Assembly (NCBI GenBank): GCA_963969365.1
Contig: OZ017751.1
Coordinates: 2,356,001 to 2,420,000, forward strand
Reading direction: 5' to 3'
DNA: 64,000 nt
DNA from: Asterochloris sp. CNOR1
Lineage: Eukaryota > Chlorophyta > Trebouxiophyceae > Trebouxiales > Trebouxiaceae
Every line of letters begins with the position of its first letter. The stretch's first letter is position 1. The position numbers were made by a program, and so were the translations under genes. Of this stretch, positions 1-9,709 are shown piece after piece. The notes below the pieces were generated by a model. That model was not told the origin of the DNA. It saw only the letters and a program-made list of their open reading frames with translations, and ran no database searches.

Positions 1-144
1 GCACACACTGTCACTCACTGCACGTTGCGAATGACACATGTCATGCAGCGTGAAACAGGAGACAGGACACACAGGGCCTCCAGGCATCCAGGACCTGCAG
101 AGAAGCCACCTTGTGAGCGCGCAGCACCGTCTCTGCAGCATACC

Positions 145-216
145 AGTGTAGTCAGATCAGCCAGTGTTGTCAGACTGATCAGTGCAGTCAGAATGATCAG
201 TGATGACAGACTGAGT
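145..216. repeat. 18-bp minisatellite, four imperfect copies
   Basis: Four consecutive 18-bp units begin AGTGTAGTCAG, AGTGTTGTCAG, AGTGCAGTCAG and AGTGATGACAG. No supported gene overlaps it. Confidence 0.7.
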
Positions 217-358
217 GAGCTGTGGAGCATCTATCAGTGTCCATGCTCTGCAAGATGTGCATACAACGTTGAGATTGTCCAGTCAGTGGACTGCTGAACC
301 AAGATGCGTTCTGATGCCTCACAGAACTGCCCCAAGGAGTCGCTGAGGCCCTCAGCTT

Positions 359-776
359 TTAGAGTGGCTGTGACAAAGCAGGGCCCCATGGTGCAGACCC
401 CCACTCACTCTGGTAGGGACAGGCAGGAGACCTGACGGCCTCCTCCTGCACAAGAAAGCCTGTGTTGTGGTGCTGGCCTGACCACTGGTCAGCTCCTGCA
501 GGCCCACCGTCGCCTGCAGTACAGGACACGCTGCAAGCTGCCAGGACTGTAGGCTCCCAGGCATTTGCAGCGCAAGCACAGTGTGCAGTGACTTGCAAGC
601 CTTTCCACAAGCATCAATGCTTGCTGTGCAGGCACATGCTTACAGCCCCAGGTCAGGTGCTGCACCTTCTCCTGCAGAGGGTCGAAAGGCCTTCCCAGTA
701 TGTATTGCACGCTGTCGCGACCAGTAGTGGTTGTGGGTGCGCACCCGAGTTCCAGGACCTCCAAGGGGTTTCTTGA
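359..776 (-). other. weak coding-like segment, left edge
   Basis: The minus strand carries overlapping open frames. The frame at 489-764 has a run with paired cysteines (CTLCLRCKC). It could be one exon of a gene or a remnant of a mobile element. No start, family match or clear exon pair is visible, so it is listed only as a possible coding fragment. Apart from this and the minisatellite, I see nothing in 1-920. Confidence 0.2.
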
Positions 777-921
777 GCTAAAGTAAGTCAGGTAACACCC
801 TGCGACACGGCGTCAGACTTGAAGGCCTGCTCCGCGACAGACCCTGGTCATGGTGCTCATGCCCACTGGAATGCTTCTTGACTGTCTTTTAGATCACATC
901 AATGAGCTTGGGCCTGTGTGC

Positions 922-934
922 CTACTTAGAGCTT
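922..934 (+). promoter_or_regulatory. CTACTTAGAGCTT motif upstream of the HUH ORF
   Basis: This 13-mer lies 31 bp before the ATG at 966. An identical 13-mer sits at 10127-10139 upstream of the plus-strand recombinase gene, followed in both places by two variable bases and CAATC. A one-base variant is at 10106-10118. It could be a shared promoter element; the role is inferred only from position. Confidence 0.35.
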
Positions 935-965
935 TTCAATCCCACTCATAGGAGAGCAGGTCACA

Positions 966-2045
966 ATGAACTCCAAGCAAGGCAGCGGCAAGAAGCCATT
1001 GCAGGAGCGCAACTTTGAAGTTGTTGTCAATCACATCACCACCAACGAAGACCAGCTGCCTCAGGTCTCGCAGCAGAGCGTGGCAGCCTTGAAGAATGTC
1101 TTTGGAAACAACATGAAGAAGTATTCAGGTACCTTTCACCACAAAGCTGGCAATGACCACGTACACTTCCTTGTGATGTCTGAGGCTCCCAAGACCAAGA
1201 GCGCTGTCAAAGCCCGCATTGCTGCCTCCATGGCACCCATATTTGGCACAGAGACTGGCTTTGTGGAGGTGAAGTTGTTCAACGAGTTGAAAGCAGATGC
1301 TGGACCAGCTCGCGGCCTGAAGGGGCTTGGCGACTACAGGTCACTGTACGTGAACAACAACGACCATGCAAATCACCGCCCAGAGGATCCTGGGCACAGG
1401 ACAGTGGAGTTCATGTGCGGTGGAGATTGGGAGATCTCGCATGGAGGTCTCAGGAAGAGCGCTGGACGACAAGGCCCAGTGCAAGTGGTCACAGCAGCTG
1501 TCAAGGCAGGGACTCCAGAACTTCAATGCAAGACGTATGAGGAATATGAGCGTCTGATGGAAGCTGCCGCAGACAGTGTGAAATGCACCAAGTCCGACTT
1601 GCCGAGGGTGTTCATCAAGAGCTCGAGCTCCAACACTGTGTCAAGGCGTGTGCAAGGCAACATGATTTGCAATCCTGCCTATGATGAGGAGGAGTTCAGA
1701 GCCCTCCCAAAGGAGCAGCAGACTCGCCAGCGAGAGCGCTCCATGAAGTACCTGCAAGGGCCCAATGGAAGCCTGCGAGAGGAACGTATGGTCGCTCATG
1801 AGTTTTTGGAGGCACACCCTCCTGACTTTCGTCGCCTCAGACTCCTGGAGCCTATCAGGAAGTTGCAGTCTGGACCTGGCGGCCTTTCGCTGACCAAGCT
1901 GAAGCAGTACTATGAGGAGGCATTTATCAATCTGTTTGAGGACCTCCCACCTCCTGGATGGATGGCTGGGCGTGCGCCAGCAAGGACATGTGTCACTTAC
2001 AATCTGCCGGCAGCTGTTGTTGCTGATGTGATGAAGGCCAGATGA
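966..2045 (+). CDS. HUH-endonuclease-like (Rep-like) protein
   Basis: Intronless 359-residue ORF starting at ATG 966. The N-terminal 140 residues follow the order of an HUH replication/transposition nuclease: a hydrophobic strand near residues 17-22 (FEVVVN), the metal-binding motif HVHFLV at 65-70, a helix, a second strand (VEVKLF), then Y124 and Y128 spaced YxxxY in DYRSLYVNNN. In HUH enzymes two histidines bind the metal and tyrosine cuts single-stranded DNA; a lysine often follows the tyrosines, but here asparagines occupy that place. No helicase domain is visible. The C-terminal 220 residues are unrecognised and basic to mixed. HUH transposons (Helitrons, Replitrons) are known in green algae, so a mobile-element origin is likely. 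The family call rests on motif order only. Confidence 0.5.
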   Translation: MNSKQGSGKKPLQERNFEVVVNHITTNEDQLPQVSQQSVAALKNVFGNNMKKYSGTFHHKAGNDHVHFLVMSEAPKTKSAVKARIAASMAPIFGTETGFVEVKLFNELKADAGPARGLKGLGDYRSLYVNNNDHANHRPEDPGHRTVEFMCGGDWEISHGGLRKSAGRQGPVQVVTAAVKAGTPELQCKTYEEYERLMEAAADSVKCTKSDLPRVFIKSSSSNTVSRRVQGNMICNPAYDEEEFRALPKEQQTRQRERSMKYLQGPNGSLREERMVAHEFLEAHPPDFRRLRLLEPIRKLQSGPGGLSLTKLKQYYEEAFINLFEDLPPPGWMAGRAPARTCVTYNLPAAVVADVMKAR

Positions 2046-2431
2046 CACAAGCTTGTCTCAGAGATGAAATTGGGAATACATGTACTGACATGCTACAGCA
2101 CAGGTGTGGAAAGAGCGTCCATGCACCCACATCGTGTGAATTTGTAACAGGTGCAGAGAGTGCGCCAGTGCAAGCCTTTTCATGGGCCCAGGAGGCCCTC
2201 TTTCGCCACCAGGGAATCAAGTGTAGCCCATGCCCAGCCCTTAAAGCTACCACATGTCTTGATGTGGACAGCTCCCTCAGGTTGTCATCATCAAGTGAAG
2301 TTCAAGTGTAGTGGAACATTGTTGTGCAATGACTGGCCACAAATGTTTGATGGGCCCAGAGAGACAGGGTTACGCAGCAATGCAGATCTTCAATTCATGT
2401 AGACCAAGAGTGTTTCAAGTGTAGTCTGTTG

Positions 2432-2455
2432 GGGGCAAGCCTGCAGGCTTGCCCC
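2432..2455. repeat. 24-bp perfect palindrome
   Basis: A perfect inverted repeat with no loop, centred on CTGCAG at 2441-2446 and bounded by GGGGCAAGC and GCTTGCCCC. It lies 387 bp after the HUH ORF stop and about 115 bp before the nuclease-like exon. Several HUH transposons end in a hairpin, so this could mark the element's 3' end, or it could be a transcription-related hairpin. No CTRR end typical of Helitrons follows within a few bases. Confidence 0.6.
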
Positions 2456-2569
2456 TCAAGATGACATGTGGTTTTGTGGGGTGACATCTCACTTTCTGAC
2501 ACCACTCAGTGAAATGTGACTTTCAGCAGTTCAATATGACTTGACGAGCAAGGTGCTGGCACACAAAGG

Positions 2570-3187
2570 TTGAGTTCAAGAGGGGGAGACCAGCCAGTTC
2601 AATACTTTGGGACAAGTTTCATGAAAATCATGCAGAAAATGTCAGCAGAACATTGGGCAGCGTTGGGCTGTAGCCACACAAGGCTGTTCCCCCAAAACAG
2701 CCCTCTGCTGATCCCAGTCACACCAGAATGCGATGAGGCCATTGCAAGCCAGCACCCCAGCACCGCAGATGAGTGCTTGATGGTCGCGGATGGCTCAGAC
2801 TTGCCAGCTACCTTGGGCAGCCTCTTGCGTGATCCATTTAGCGGCCAGGCATCTAGCGAGGCCACTGTCAGCGTTGTTATAGGTGGTGCTATCCGTACCA
2901 TATTGCTTCGAATGAGCAAGTTCAGCTGCATTGACCCCAAGGACTTGAAAGTCCTGTTCAATGAGACAGAGAAGCAAAAAAGCACCACTAGCAAGGCTGT
3001 GCTCGTGCGTGCCCGCCCTGACACGCTTGTGACAGTAGCTGGTTGCACCGTGTTGATTGGCGAGGACAAACAGCTGAGCCTGCTAGATGCTATCAAGGAC
3101 CTGAAGGCAAAGCGCCAGCCAATCACCGCCATGCACTATGGCCCCGTGAACTTCTTGCTGGCATACGCTGCGGGGCTTCTGCACTGA
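2570..3187 (+). CDS. PD-(D/E)xK nuclease-like exon, truncated
   Basis: A 205-codon open frame ending at TGA 3187. Its first codon is TTG; the first in-frame ATG is about 2620, so an upstream exon may be missing. Near the C-terminus ARPDTLV is followed about 14 residues later by IGEDKQL, the PD...E-x-K arrangement of the restriction-endonuclease fold used in Crinkler-class effectors. The ending GPVNFLLAYAAGLLH looks like the end of a nuclease domain that, in related architectures, runs into a kinase domain. Here it stops, and no kinase follows downstream. This is probably a truncated relative of the 36661-39489 gene, or a standalone nuclease. Confidence 0.45.
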   Translation: MSSRGGDQPVQYFGTSFMKIMQKMSAEHWAALGCSHTRLFPQNSPLLIPVTPECDEAIASQHPSTADECLMVADGSDLPATLGSLLRDPFSGQASSEATVSVVIGGAIRTILLRMSKFSCIDPKDLKVLFNETEKQKSTTSKAVLVRARPDTLVTVAGCTVLIGEDKQLSLLDAIKDLKAKRQPITAMHYGPVNFLLAYAAGLLH

Positions 3188-3299
3188 ATTCAGGGATGCC
3201 CGCGTAGCACTCTGAGGAGCCACGCACGCACGGGCCGCCGACTTCGCTCCACCCTGTCACCTGCAGATAGGTGGAACATTGACTGAGACTACAGCACTG

Positions 3300-3719
3300 T
3301 CACCACCGGCCACTGAGTTCCAAGCTCACCTTCCAGGTCGGCTCATGACTGCGCCTGGCAGCGACGCTGTCACTGGGCTCTTGTGCGTTGCCCTCACAAC
3401 ACATCTGACTGAGCTCCTCAGCACTCCCCTCAAGCTGCTGGCTCAGGCTGGAGCATGTCGCACCACAGATCGGGCACTGGCTGACAGATGCTGTGAAAGT
3501 CAGCCTGATATCCCTGAGGCCTCGCTTCTCAGCGCTATCTGGGACAAATATGCGGCGGCGCATGGAGTCAGCTATCAACGAAATGTTCAGACTGCATCCT
3601 GCATCGCTCAGGAAGCCGCAGCCCTCAAGCAGCTCTGTCAGCTCATCAACTTCGAGACCTTTGAGGCGATAAGGCAGGTACTCGAGCTCGTCTGGCAGGT
3701 CCATAGAGCTGCAGAGACT
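3300..3719 (-). CDS. hypothetical Cys-containing protein (last exon)
   Basis: Read on the minus strand, an acceptor-like TCTCTGCAG ends near 3720 and is followed by about 138 open codons to a stop at 3300. The start MDLPDELEYLPYRL may be internal or the true start. Acidic leucine-rich helices come first, then a CPICGATC pair. The plus strand is also open here (3279-3776), but this frame looks more protein-like. It may be a 3' exon of the 4343-4918 gene. No family recognised. Confidence 0.3.
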   Translation of the reverse strand, partial: SLCSSMDLPDELEYLPYRLKGLEVDELTELLEGCGFLSDAGCSLNISLIADSMRRRIFVPDSAEKRGLRDIRLTFTASVSQCPICGATCSSLSQQLEGSAEELSQMCCEGNAQEPSDSVAARRSHEPTWKVSLELSGRW

Positions 3720-3995
3720 CGACCGACCTCTTCGACTTTCCTCATATGTTTAACCAGGCCTGGTGACAGCATCTAAGCACCCCTGACCAGTGGGTCAAAG
3801 GGGAGGGAGCCATGGGAGCTCTTTGTGGGGCATGAAAGCACCGACACAAAGGACACACAGGACACAACGAAATCACCCCAGCATACTCAGCAAGCTCATG
3901 AGTTTGCTCCAGGCACCCGAGCAGACTGCATGCTTGCCAGCAGCTGCAGCCCTGGCAGGCTGTGTCCTTTGTGTCTGTGTGTCTGGGAGTCTGTC
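3720..3995 (+). repeat. dispersed repeat, copy 1
   Basis: First of four diverged copies. Shared blocks in order: TTAACCAGGCC, a GTGACAGCA block, GGGAGCCATG, GACACACAGGACACA, GCATACTCAGCAAGCTCATG, CCAGCAGCTGCAGCC, and a TGTCCTTTGTGTCTGTGTGT end. No coding capacity is evident, so it could be a SINE/MITE-like sequence or a satellite remnant. Confidence 0.7.
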
Positions 3996-4342
3996 AATCA
4001 CAGATCTGCCCGCTGGCAGCATTATCCTCAATGGCAACAGTCTAAACAGCCCTGCTAGGCTGTGAGCCCCACCATGCTCATGCAGTTCAGGCTGGCGTTC
4101 TGCTGGCGGGCTAGATGGCAGAGCTCCCACACCTAAGCACATGGGACCTTGGTGTGCGCCACAAAGTGTCCTCGCTGCTCACTGGGTGCTGGCAGGCAGG
4201 GCAGCAGTATGGCACCTACTCCTCATGGCAGAAAGTGGCACACTGGCACATTCCTATCCTCTAGGTGGCGAAATGCCTAAATGTTCACTTGTATATCACT
4301 TGAATCATGGAGCCACTTCAGTCTTCATATGACATACCGCAA

Positions 4343-4918
4343 TCACTCAAAAGGAAGAGGAGCAGACCGCCTGATGACCACAGTGAGGCTGCTAATTGTG
4401 CCACGGGAATGTGTAGGAGTGAGGCCGCCGAACCACGCACAGCATGGACACAGGTCGCAAAGCCTTGTTTCAGGGGAAATGCCGCTCTCTGGAATTGTTG
4501 GCAACTTGGCATTGTAAATCTTGAAAATGCCTTCCATCAGCTCCTTGACTGTTAAAGGCATGCCTGAAGCGCCAATGGACTTCGTGAACCGGCCGTGGCC
4601 ATATGGGGTTAGATCCCAAGTGATGCTCAGCGGGTGTTCAGCCACGAGCACATTGAAGTGTGCCTCGTCCAATGGGTCCATTGTGACGCGATCCCTCACT
4701 CTGAAGGTGTCATCGTTCATGCAAAAATTGAAGCCACTGCCGTCATTGAATGTGCACATGTCCCTGCCCAGAGCCAGCTTGCATGATGTCTGTTGAAGGT
4801 GCCTCACTGACCTTTGAAGGCTGTCAACCTGCTTCTCCAGGTCCAGCATGCGGTCCATGCACATGGTGACAAAAGCTGCATTGGGAGTCTCAGGCACCAT
4901 GACGTTTTGCCAAGACAA
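4343..4918 (-). CDS. hypothetical protein, coiled-coil start
   Basis: A 191-codon frame on the minus strand with an ATG start at 4918. The first 50 residues form a short coiled coil (DLEKQVDSLQRSVRHLQQ). The middle carries ITWDLTPYGHGRFTKS, then MPLTVKELMEGIFKIYNA, a TV-x-(D/E)-L-x-x-x-I-Y pattern vaguely like DUF6699 proteins. The last 50 residues look less conserved, so the real exon may splice out earlier. Function unknown. Confidence 0.4.
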   Translation of the reverse strand: MSWQNVMVPETPNAAFVTMCMDRMLDLEKQVDSLQRSVRHLQQTSCKLALGRDMCTFNDGSGFNFCMNDDTFRVRDRVTMDPLDEAHFNVLVAEHPLSITWDLTPYGHGRFTKSIGASGMPLTVKELMEGIFKIYNAKLPTIPESGISPETRLCDLCPCCAWFGGLTPTHSRGTISSLTVVIRRSAPLPFE

Positions 4919-4991
4919 GCAAAACCCTTGTCTCTAAGCCGTTCACTTCAACACAGAGAACTGTGCTTGTGGGCTCGCTGAGGGTTCTGCT

Positions 4992-5184
4992 GCCCCAGGG
5001 TGCAGAACAACGTGCGACAATGTGAGCCAAGGCCAGCAGAAGGACATCAAATTGGCATCACACTGCTGCTGCACACCTTCCAGCCCCTTGGCAATAAATA
5101 CAACACGCTGGCCTGCTGGAGACCTTGCTACCCCAGGATGCAGAATGATGTGCGACATTGGGAGCCACGGCCTGCAGAAGGTAA
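4992..5184. repeat. local duplication of a ~55-bp segment
   Basis: Segments at about 4992-5046 and 5130-5184 share the order CCCCAGG-TGCAGAA, GTGCGACA, GAGCCA and GGCC-GCAGAAGG. They sit just upstream of the second dispersed repeat copy. Nothing coding is evident. Confidence 0.55.
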
Positions 5185-5218
5185 GCAGTTTGTTGTTTGT
5201 CATTTGCTGGCTTGGGAG

Positions 5219-5490
5219 GACTGACATCTTTGAGCTTCCTTATATGTGTTGACCAGGCCCTGTGACAGCACCTGAGCCCCTGCCAGTGGCTCAAGTGGAA
5301 GGGGAGCCATGAAAGAGCTCTAAATGAGGCATCAAAGCACTGACACGACGGACACACAGGACACAAGGAAATCACCCCAGCATACTCAGCTGCTCATGAG
5401 TTTGCTCCAGGCACCCAGGCAGTTTGCATGCTTGCCAGCAGCTACAGCTTTGGCAGGCTGTGTCCTTTGTGTCTGTGTGTCTCATTGAGA
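5219..5490 (+). repeat. dispersed repeat, copy 2
   Basis: Same block order as copy 1 in the same orientation, from the TTGACCAGGCC block to TGTCCTTTGTGTCTGTGTGT, and preceded by CTTGGGAGGACTGACAT, which is also the start of unit 4. Confidence 0.7.
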
Positions 5491-5644
5491 TGTGGAGATG
5501 GCTTGGGAGGTTGGCATAAGGTTTTCACCAAGAAGATATGGTGCGTCAGGTGCATGCACTTTGGAGGTTTTGTGGAAAAGGCCAGAGAAAGCATTGGTAG
5601 GCCACCTGACCAGAATGGAATGCCTAGAACCAGGTATGATTGCA

Positions 5645-5870
5645 TACAATCAAGCACCCACCAGTGGGGTGAAGGCAAAGGGAGCCATGAAAGAGCTCTA
5701 AATGGGGCATCAGTGCACCGACACAAGGGACACACAGGACACAACGAAATCACCCTTGCATCCTCAGCAAGCTACTGAGTCTGCACCAGGCACCCAAGCA
5801 GACTGCATGTTTGCCAGCAGCTGCAGCCCTGGAAGGCTGTGTCCTCTGTGTCTGTGTGTCTCTCTGAGGT
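5645..5870 (+). repeat. dispersed repeat, copy 3
   Basis: Same orientation as copies 1 and 2: CCACCAGTGGGG, GGGAGCCATGAAAGAGCTC, GACACACAGGACACAACG and CCAGCAGCTGCAGCCCTGG blocks, ending in TGTCCTCTGTGTCTGTGTGT. The 5' third differs from copies 1 and 2. Confidence 0.65.
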
Positions 5871-5944
5871 ATGGCTTGGGAGGACTGACATAGCAAATCA
5901 GATGACATCATGTGGTGTAAGCAGAAGCCACACACACAAACTGA

Positions 5945-6165
5945 CCACGCATGATGGCAGCACCTGAGCCCCTGCCAGTGGCTCAAGTGGAAGGAGCGTC
6001 ATGAAAGCGCTCTAAAACAGGACACCATGAGTTCACCCCAGCGTACCCAGCAAGCTCATGAGTCTGCTCCAGGCACCTGGGCAGACTGCATGCTGGCCAA
6101 CAGCTGCAGCCCTGGAAGGCTGTGTCCTCTGTGTCTGTGTGTCTCAATGAGGCATGGAGATGGAT
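5945..6165 (+). repeat. dispersed repeat, copy 4
   Basis: Begins CCTGAGCCCCTGCCAGTGG like copy 2 and ends with the TGTCCTCTGTGTCTGTGTGT block of copy 3. It lacks the GACACACAGGACACA segment, so it carries an internal deletion. Copies 2 to 4 form a loose tandem array; no gene is supported in 5000-6700. Confidence 0.65.
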
Positions 6166-6729
6166 TGGGAGGTGGCACATGGATGGCCTCATGCCAATCT
6201 GAGAGGGGGAGGACTGGCCAAAGCCACCTGGCGTTGCCCATTGCACCAGGGCATCACTGCTGCAGCATGTGATGACAAAAAGTAGTATGTTGCCTTCCTG
6301 ACCTTTGAGCATCTTGCTGGTCCTCCCAGTGACAGTGTTGTGTTGTAGCTGGAAAGGTACCTGCTTTTGACTGAGCCTGCTTAAAGCCCCACAGGCCCTG
6401 ATCAGGGCATTGGCCTTGAGGCTGCCACTCAAAATCACTTCAAGCTGATATTTAGGCCTAGACATTGTTATTTTTCGCTGAGTGCCACTCGGTCCACTCT
6501 CCAAGATGCTTGCCAGGGGTGATGTGACGCTAGGTGTGTAGACCAAGAGAGCAGGCCTCAAGGGGCTTGCCCTGGCGGGAGGTATGCGTGTCTGTAGAAT
6601 GAATCCGCACTTTCTGAATGATGATCAGAACCTCTCAGAACATGACTTTCAGCAGAAAAGAGTGACCTGTTCATGTAAATGGCGGTAGGCAATGTCAATC
6701 GAAGAGTCAGCTCACAATGAAAGACTTGC

Positions 6730-9709
6730 TCAGCCGCTCTGCTTACGCTTGCCAAGCAGTTTGTAATCACTGTTGTACCTGCTGCATAGCTGCTGCAATG
6801 AGCTGACTGTCCTGGTGGCAGGGATGCGTTCACGTTCCAGTTCTAAAGCCCCAACCACGGCTGCCATGGTGCTTCCTAGGGCAGCCATCCGGTTTCTGAC
6901 CTCAGCAGCAAGGCCGTTCTTGAATCTTGAGAAGGCCTTGCTGCTGGCCCTTGCTTCTTTCTTGCTGCCATGCCACCTGCGGAGGTCTGAAGGCACCGCT
7001 GAGATCTTGGCAAACACCTCGAATGCTGCTGGGACTGTTTGAAAATCTGAGAGCCGCCAGACCTGCACTTCACAAGGGGAAGGGTCTGACCATTACGCAG
7101 TTGCTCAAGCTGAAAGGCAACTGACTGCACACCTGCTTCTCGGCCAGAAAGGAGTCCCTCTCATCCGGGGCGTTCAGCACACTGAGGGACTGAGGCGGCA
7201 GAGCAATGCCATAGCTGGTCTGTGAAGCCAGTGGCACACGTGGGATGGGTTTGGCTGCTGCCGGGGGCTGAAGGCCAGATAGAGGCACCTGAGGCAGCAT
7301 CACCACTGGGGCAAAAGGCATTGGCGTGGCCTCCTTTCCACCCAGCGTCTTGAAGAAGAAAGCCTGCGACATGGAAGGGCAAAGGTTCAGAGCATGCATG
7401 TTCAACTACAACACCTAGGGGGCTGCAGCGCTCACCGTTGGGTTGGTGAACAACAAATTCCTGTCGTTGAGAACTGCCTCAGCAGCAATGTGTTTGTCCC
7501 ACGTCTCCTGCCGCAGCTGCTTGCCTGCAGTGCTCTGCAGAAGGCGACTGGCGGCTGGCGGGATGGTGCGGAGCCACTGGTCCCCATATGAGTCAATCCT
7601 CAAGCTGGCATTCTGCACAAACACTTGCCGCAGGTGGGCGATAGCCCTCAAGGGCGCCAGCAAAGGATGTGCAGGGTGGGATCGCATGCCAGCTTGGCGC
7701 AGGAGCACTGTCAAGCCTGGGATGATGCGGTCCAGCACATCCTCCTCAGCCTGCAGAACACAAGTGAAAAAGTCCCCCCCTTCCCCAATCTTGGTGATCT
7801 GCGTGAGAAGCATTGGCACTGCAATGACCTTACCTCAAAATCAGCCTGGCCCAAACGATGATTCTCGTGCCAGTCCCGTCCCCAACCAGCCAGCCTGTGG
7901 GCTGTGTCCGGGTCAAAAATGCAGTACAGGTCTGTGGTGTCAGACTCATGCCTGCAAGGCACAGAACAGGTCAGCTGGGGACAACTCTGTTCAGAATGCA
8001 CAGCATGGTCAGAGTTGCCCACCTTGCCGCCATCTTGATCTCCGCTTTGTTGATGCCCACGCTCTTAGCTGCCTCCACACCATGCTTCTTGAACTTGTGG
8101 CTGACTTCGCCTTTGGCGGAGTAACCATCAAGCCTGCCACAGGGCACGCCTGCAGTGTAGCAAGCCACCATTTTCATCGACAGCCGTGTCCAAAAGCTGC
8201 AGCATTGACGCACTGGCTCACCAGCAAGTTCAAACGCCTGCCGAAGGTGAACGTTGAGGGTCTCTCCAGTCATGGGCTGGTTCCCCTGCATGCTAGGGGC
8301 GGCAACAATGAACTTGGCCAGATCCTCGAGTTTGATGCCCCGGTGGAAGGTGGCGACAGCCAGGTCGGCCAGCGCTGCCTGAGGACAGATGCGATGGTCT
8401 CGGTACCTGTGGCAGAAGAGGCATTGTGATACAATACACACTGCAGCACACCGCCCAACTGCGTCTGACAGCAAGAATGCGCATACCTCACGACACCAGG
8501 AATATCCACTTGCCCAGGCTTCACAGTCTTCCCCTGCATGCTGCCAAAGAGAATTGCCACAGAGGGCGCTGGGCCCACACTGTCCTGCGTCCGCAGTGCC
8601 AGGCAGCTCCAGGGAAGCTTGCGCAGATCATCAGAGCGGCCTAATGTGGCTGGCATGAACGTCATTGCCATCCTCAGCAGAAAGGCCCACTGCCACTGCT
8701 TCTGCTGGAACGCTGCCTGCAGGGACTGGCGAAGCTGCCCTGCGCTCAGTGCGGCATCCACCTGCAGATTTAAGCAACAAGCTGGTGTCAGACACGCCAC
8801 CACTCTGTTTGCACAAGACGCTCTGACCAGGTCGTTACCCACCTGAGCTGCCACTTGCGCATTGAGGTTCTCAGCCTGCATCTCCCTGCCACGTGCACGG
8901 ACCAAGTCCCTAACTGCCTGGATCTCCAGGGGTGCAGGTACATCTGAGGTGATGCGGCCCTGTGCGTACTGCTCTCTGCGGACTTCCTTGAGGTGGCATA
9001 GATAATCACTGCATGCACCAGGCCAAAGTTGGGGAGGGCAGGATATGAGCGCAGCTCAGACACAGCAGTGGAGTGGCCTCTCACCCCACGCTGCTGAACG
9101 AGTAGCGAGCCCCATTATGCTGCACTGCCTCATCCACAAGCCACACCGAGAACTCAAGAATCTTGGCCTGAGACATGAGGTCGCCATCAGGGTACCGGTG
9201 CGCCTCCTGCTCACAGTATCTCTGCAGGACCACATGTGTGTCAGTGACATGGCCTTGAAAGCTCAAGGACGCCATAAGAACAGGTGTAAAGGCCATGCGG
9301 TGCCTACCTTCCAGAGCTTGGCAGCAGACTTTTCAGCCTGGACTGTGTTCTGTGGCTTAGCCGCAGCATGACGCGCATTGATCCCCTGGGTGATGCATAG
9401 GATTCGAGCTTCCTCTTCAGGCGTGTTAGGCATGGCTGCTGCCAAGCCAACTGCTGTTTCTGAGACTGGTGCTCCATTCTGCTGGCCCCAAGTCTCTAAA
9501 CTGTGCACACCAGCCGGCACTGGCTGGAGATCATCCACCAGTCCAGACAGGTGTCTGCAGGCTTGGTCAATGGCTGCTCTGAGGGAATGTGGGCTGTTTG
9601 GGCAGCAGCTGGCACGCAGTTGTGCTATGTAGTCCTCAGCCAGCCCCAGGCTGATGACATGGTTGATGTAGCTGCTGTACTCAGCAGATGGCACCTGGTA
9701 GTGCTGCAT
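6730..9709 (-). CDS. tyrosine recombinase A (Crypton/DUF3504-like), 786 aa
   Basis: Nine exons join in phase: 9709-9308, 9221-9085, 9008-8843, 8761-8487, 8406-8023, 7951-7834, 7750-7436, 7363-7133 and 7062-6730, giving 786 residues. The catalytic core follows Crypton-type recombinases: LGRSDDLRKL with R277, RICPQAALA and FHRG in the middle, SHKFKKHG in the H-x-x-R position, and DLYCIFDPDTAHRLAGW with candidate nucleophile Y464. Such enzymes cut and rejoin DNA through a 3'-phosphotyrosine. The usual H-x-x-R reads H430-x-x-K433, a conservative change at a catalytic residue. About 320 residues follow the tyrosine, ending in a basic tail (KLLGKRKQSG). The ATG at 9709 was chosen over an upstream TTG. 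It is divergent to recombinase B. Either an active element gene or a domesticated recombinase. Confidence 0.8.

Noticed and set aside
966-2045. Geminivirus/circovirus Rep integration
   Set aside because: The H-x-H and tyrosine order would fit, but motif III has no lysine, there is no superfamily 3 helicase, and the wider sequence does not resemble those proteins.
8191-8222. An intron in recombinase A between LAG and FWTRL, since GTGAGC and CTGCAG flank it
   Set aside because: Removing it breaks the frame with a stop soon after; the sequence is open straight through as one exon.
8406-8846. Plus-strand frames across the recombinase A gene (for example 7443-8429)
   Set aside because: They are shadows: the minus-strand frames carry the recombinase motifs and consistent splice sites.
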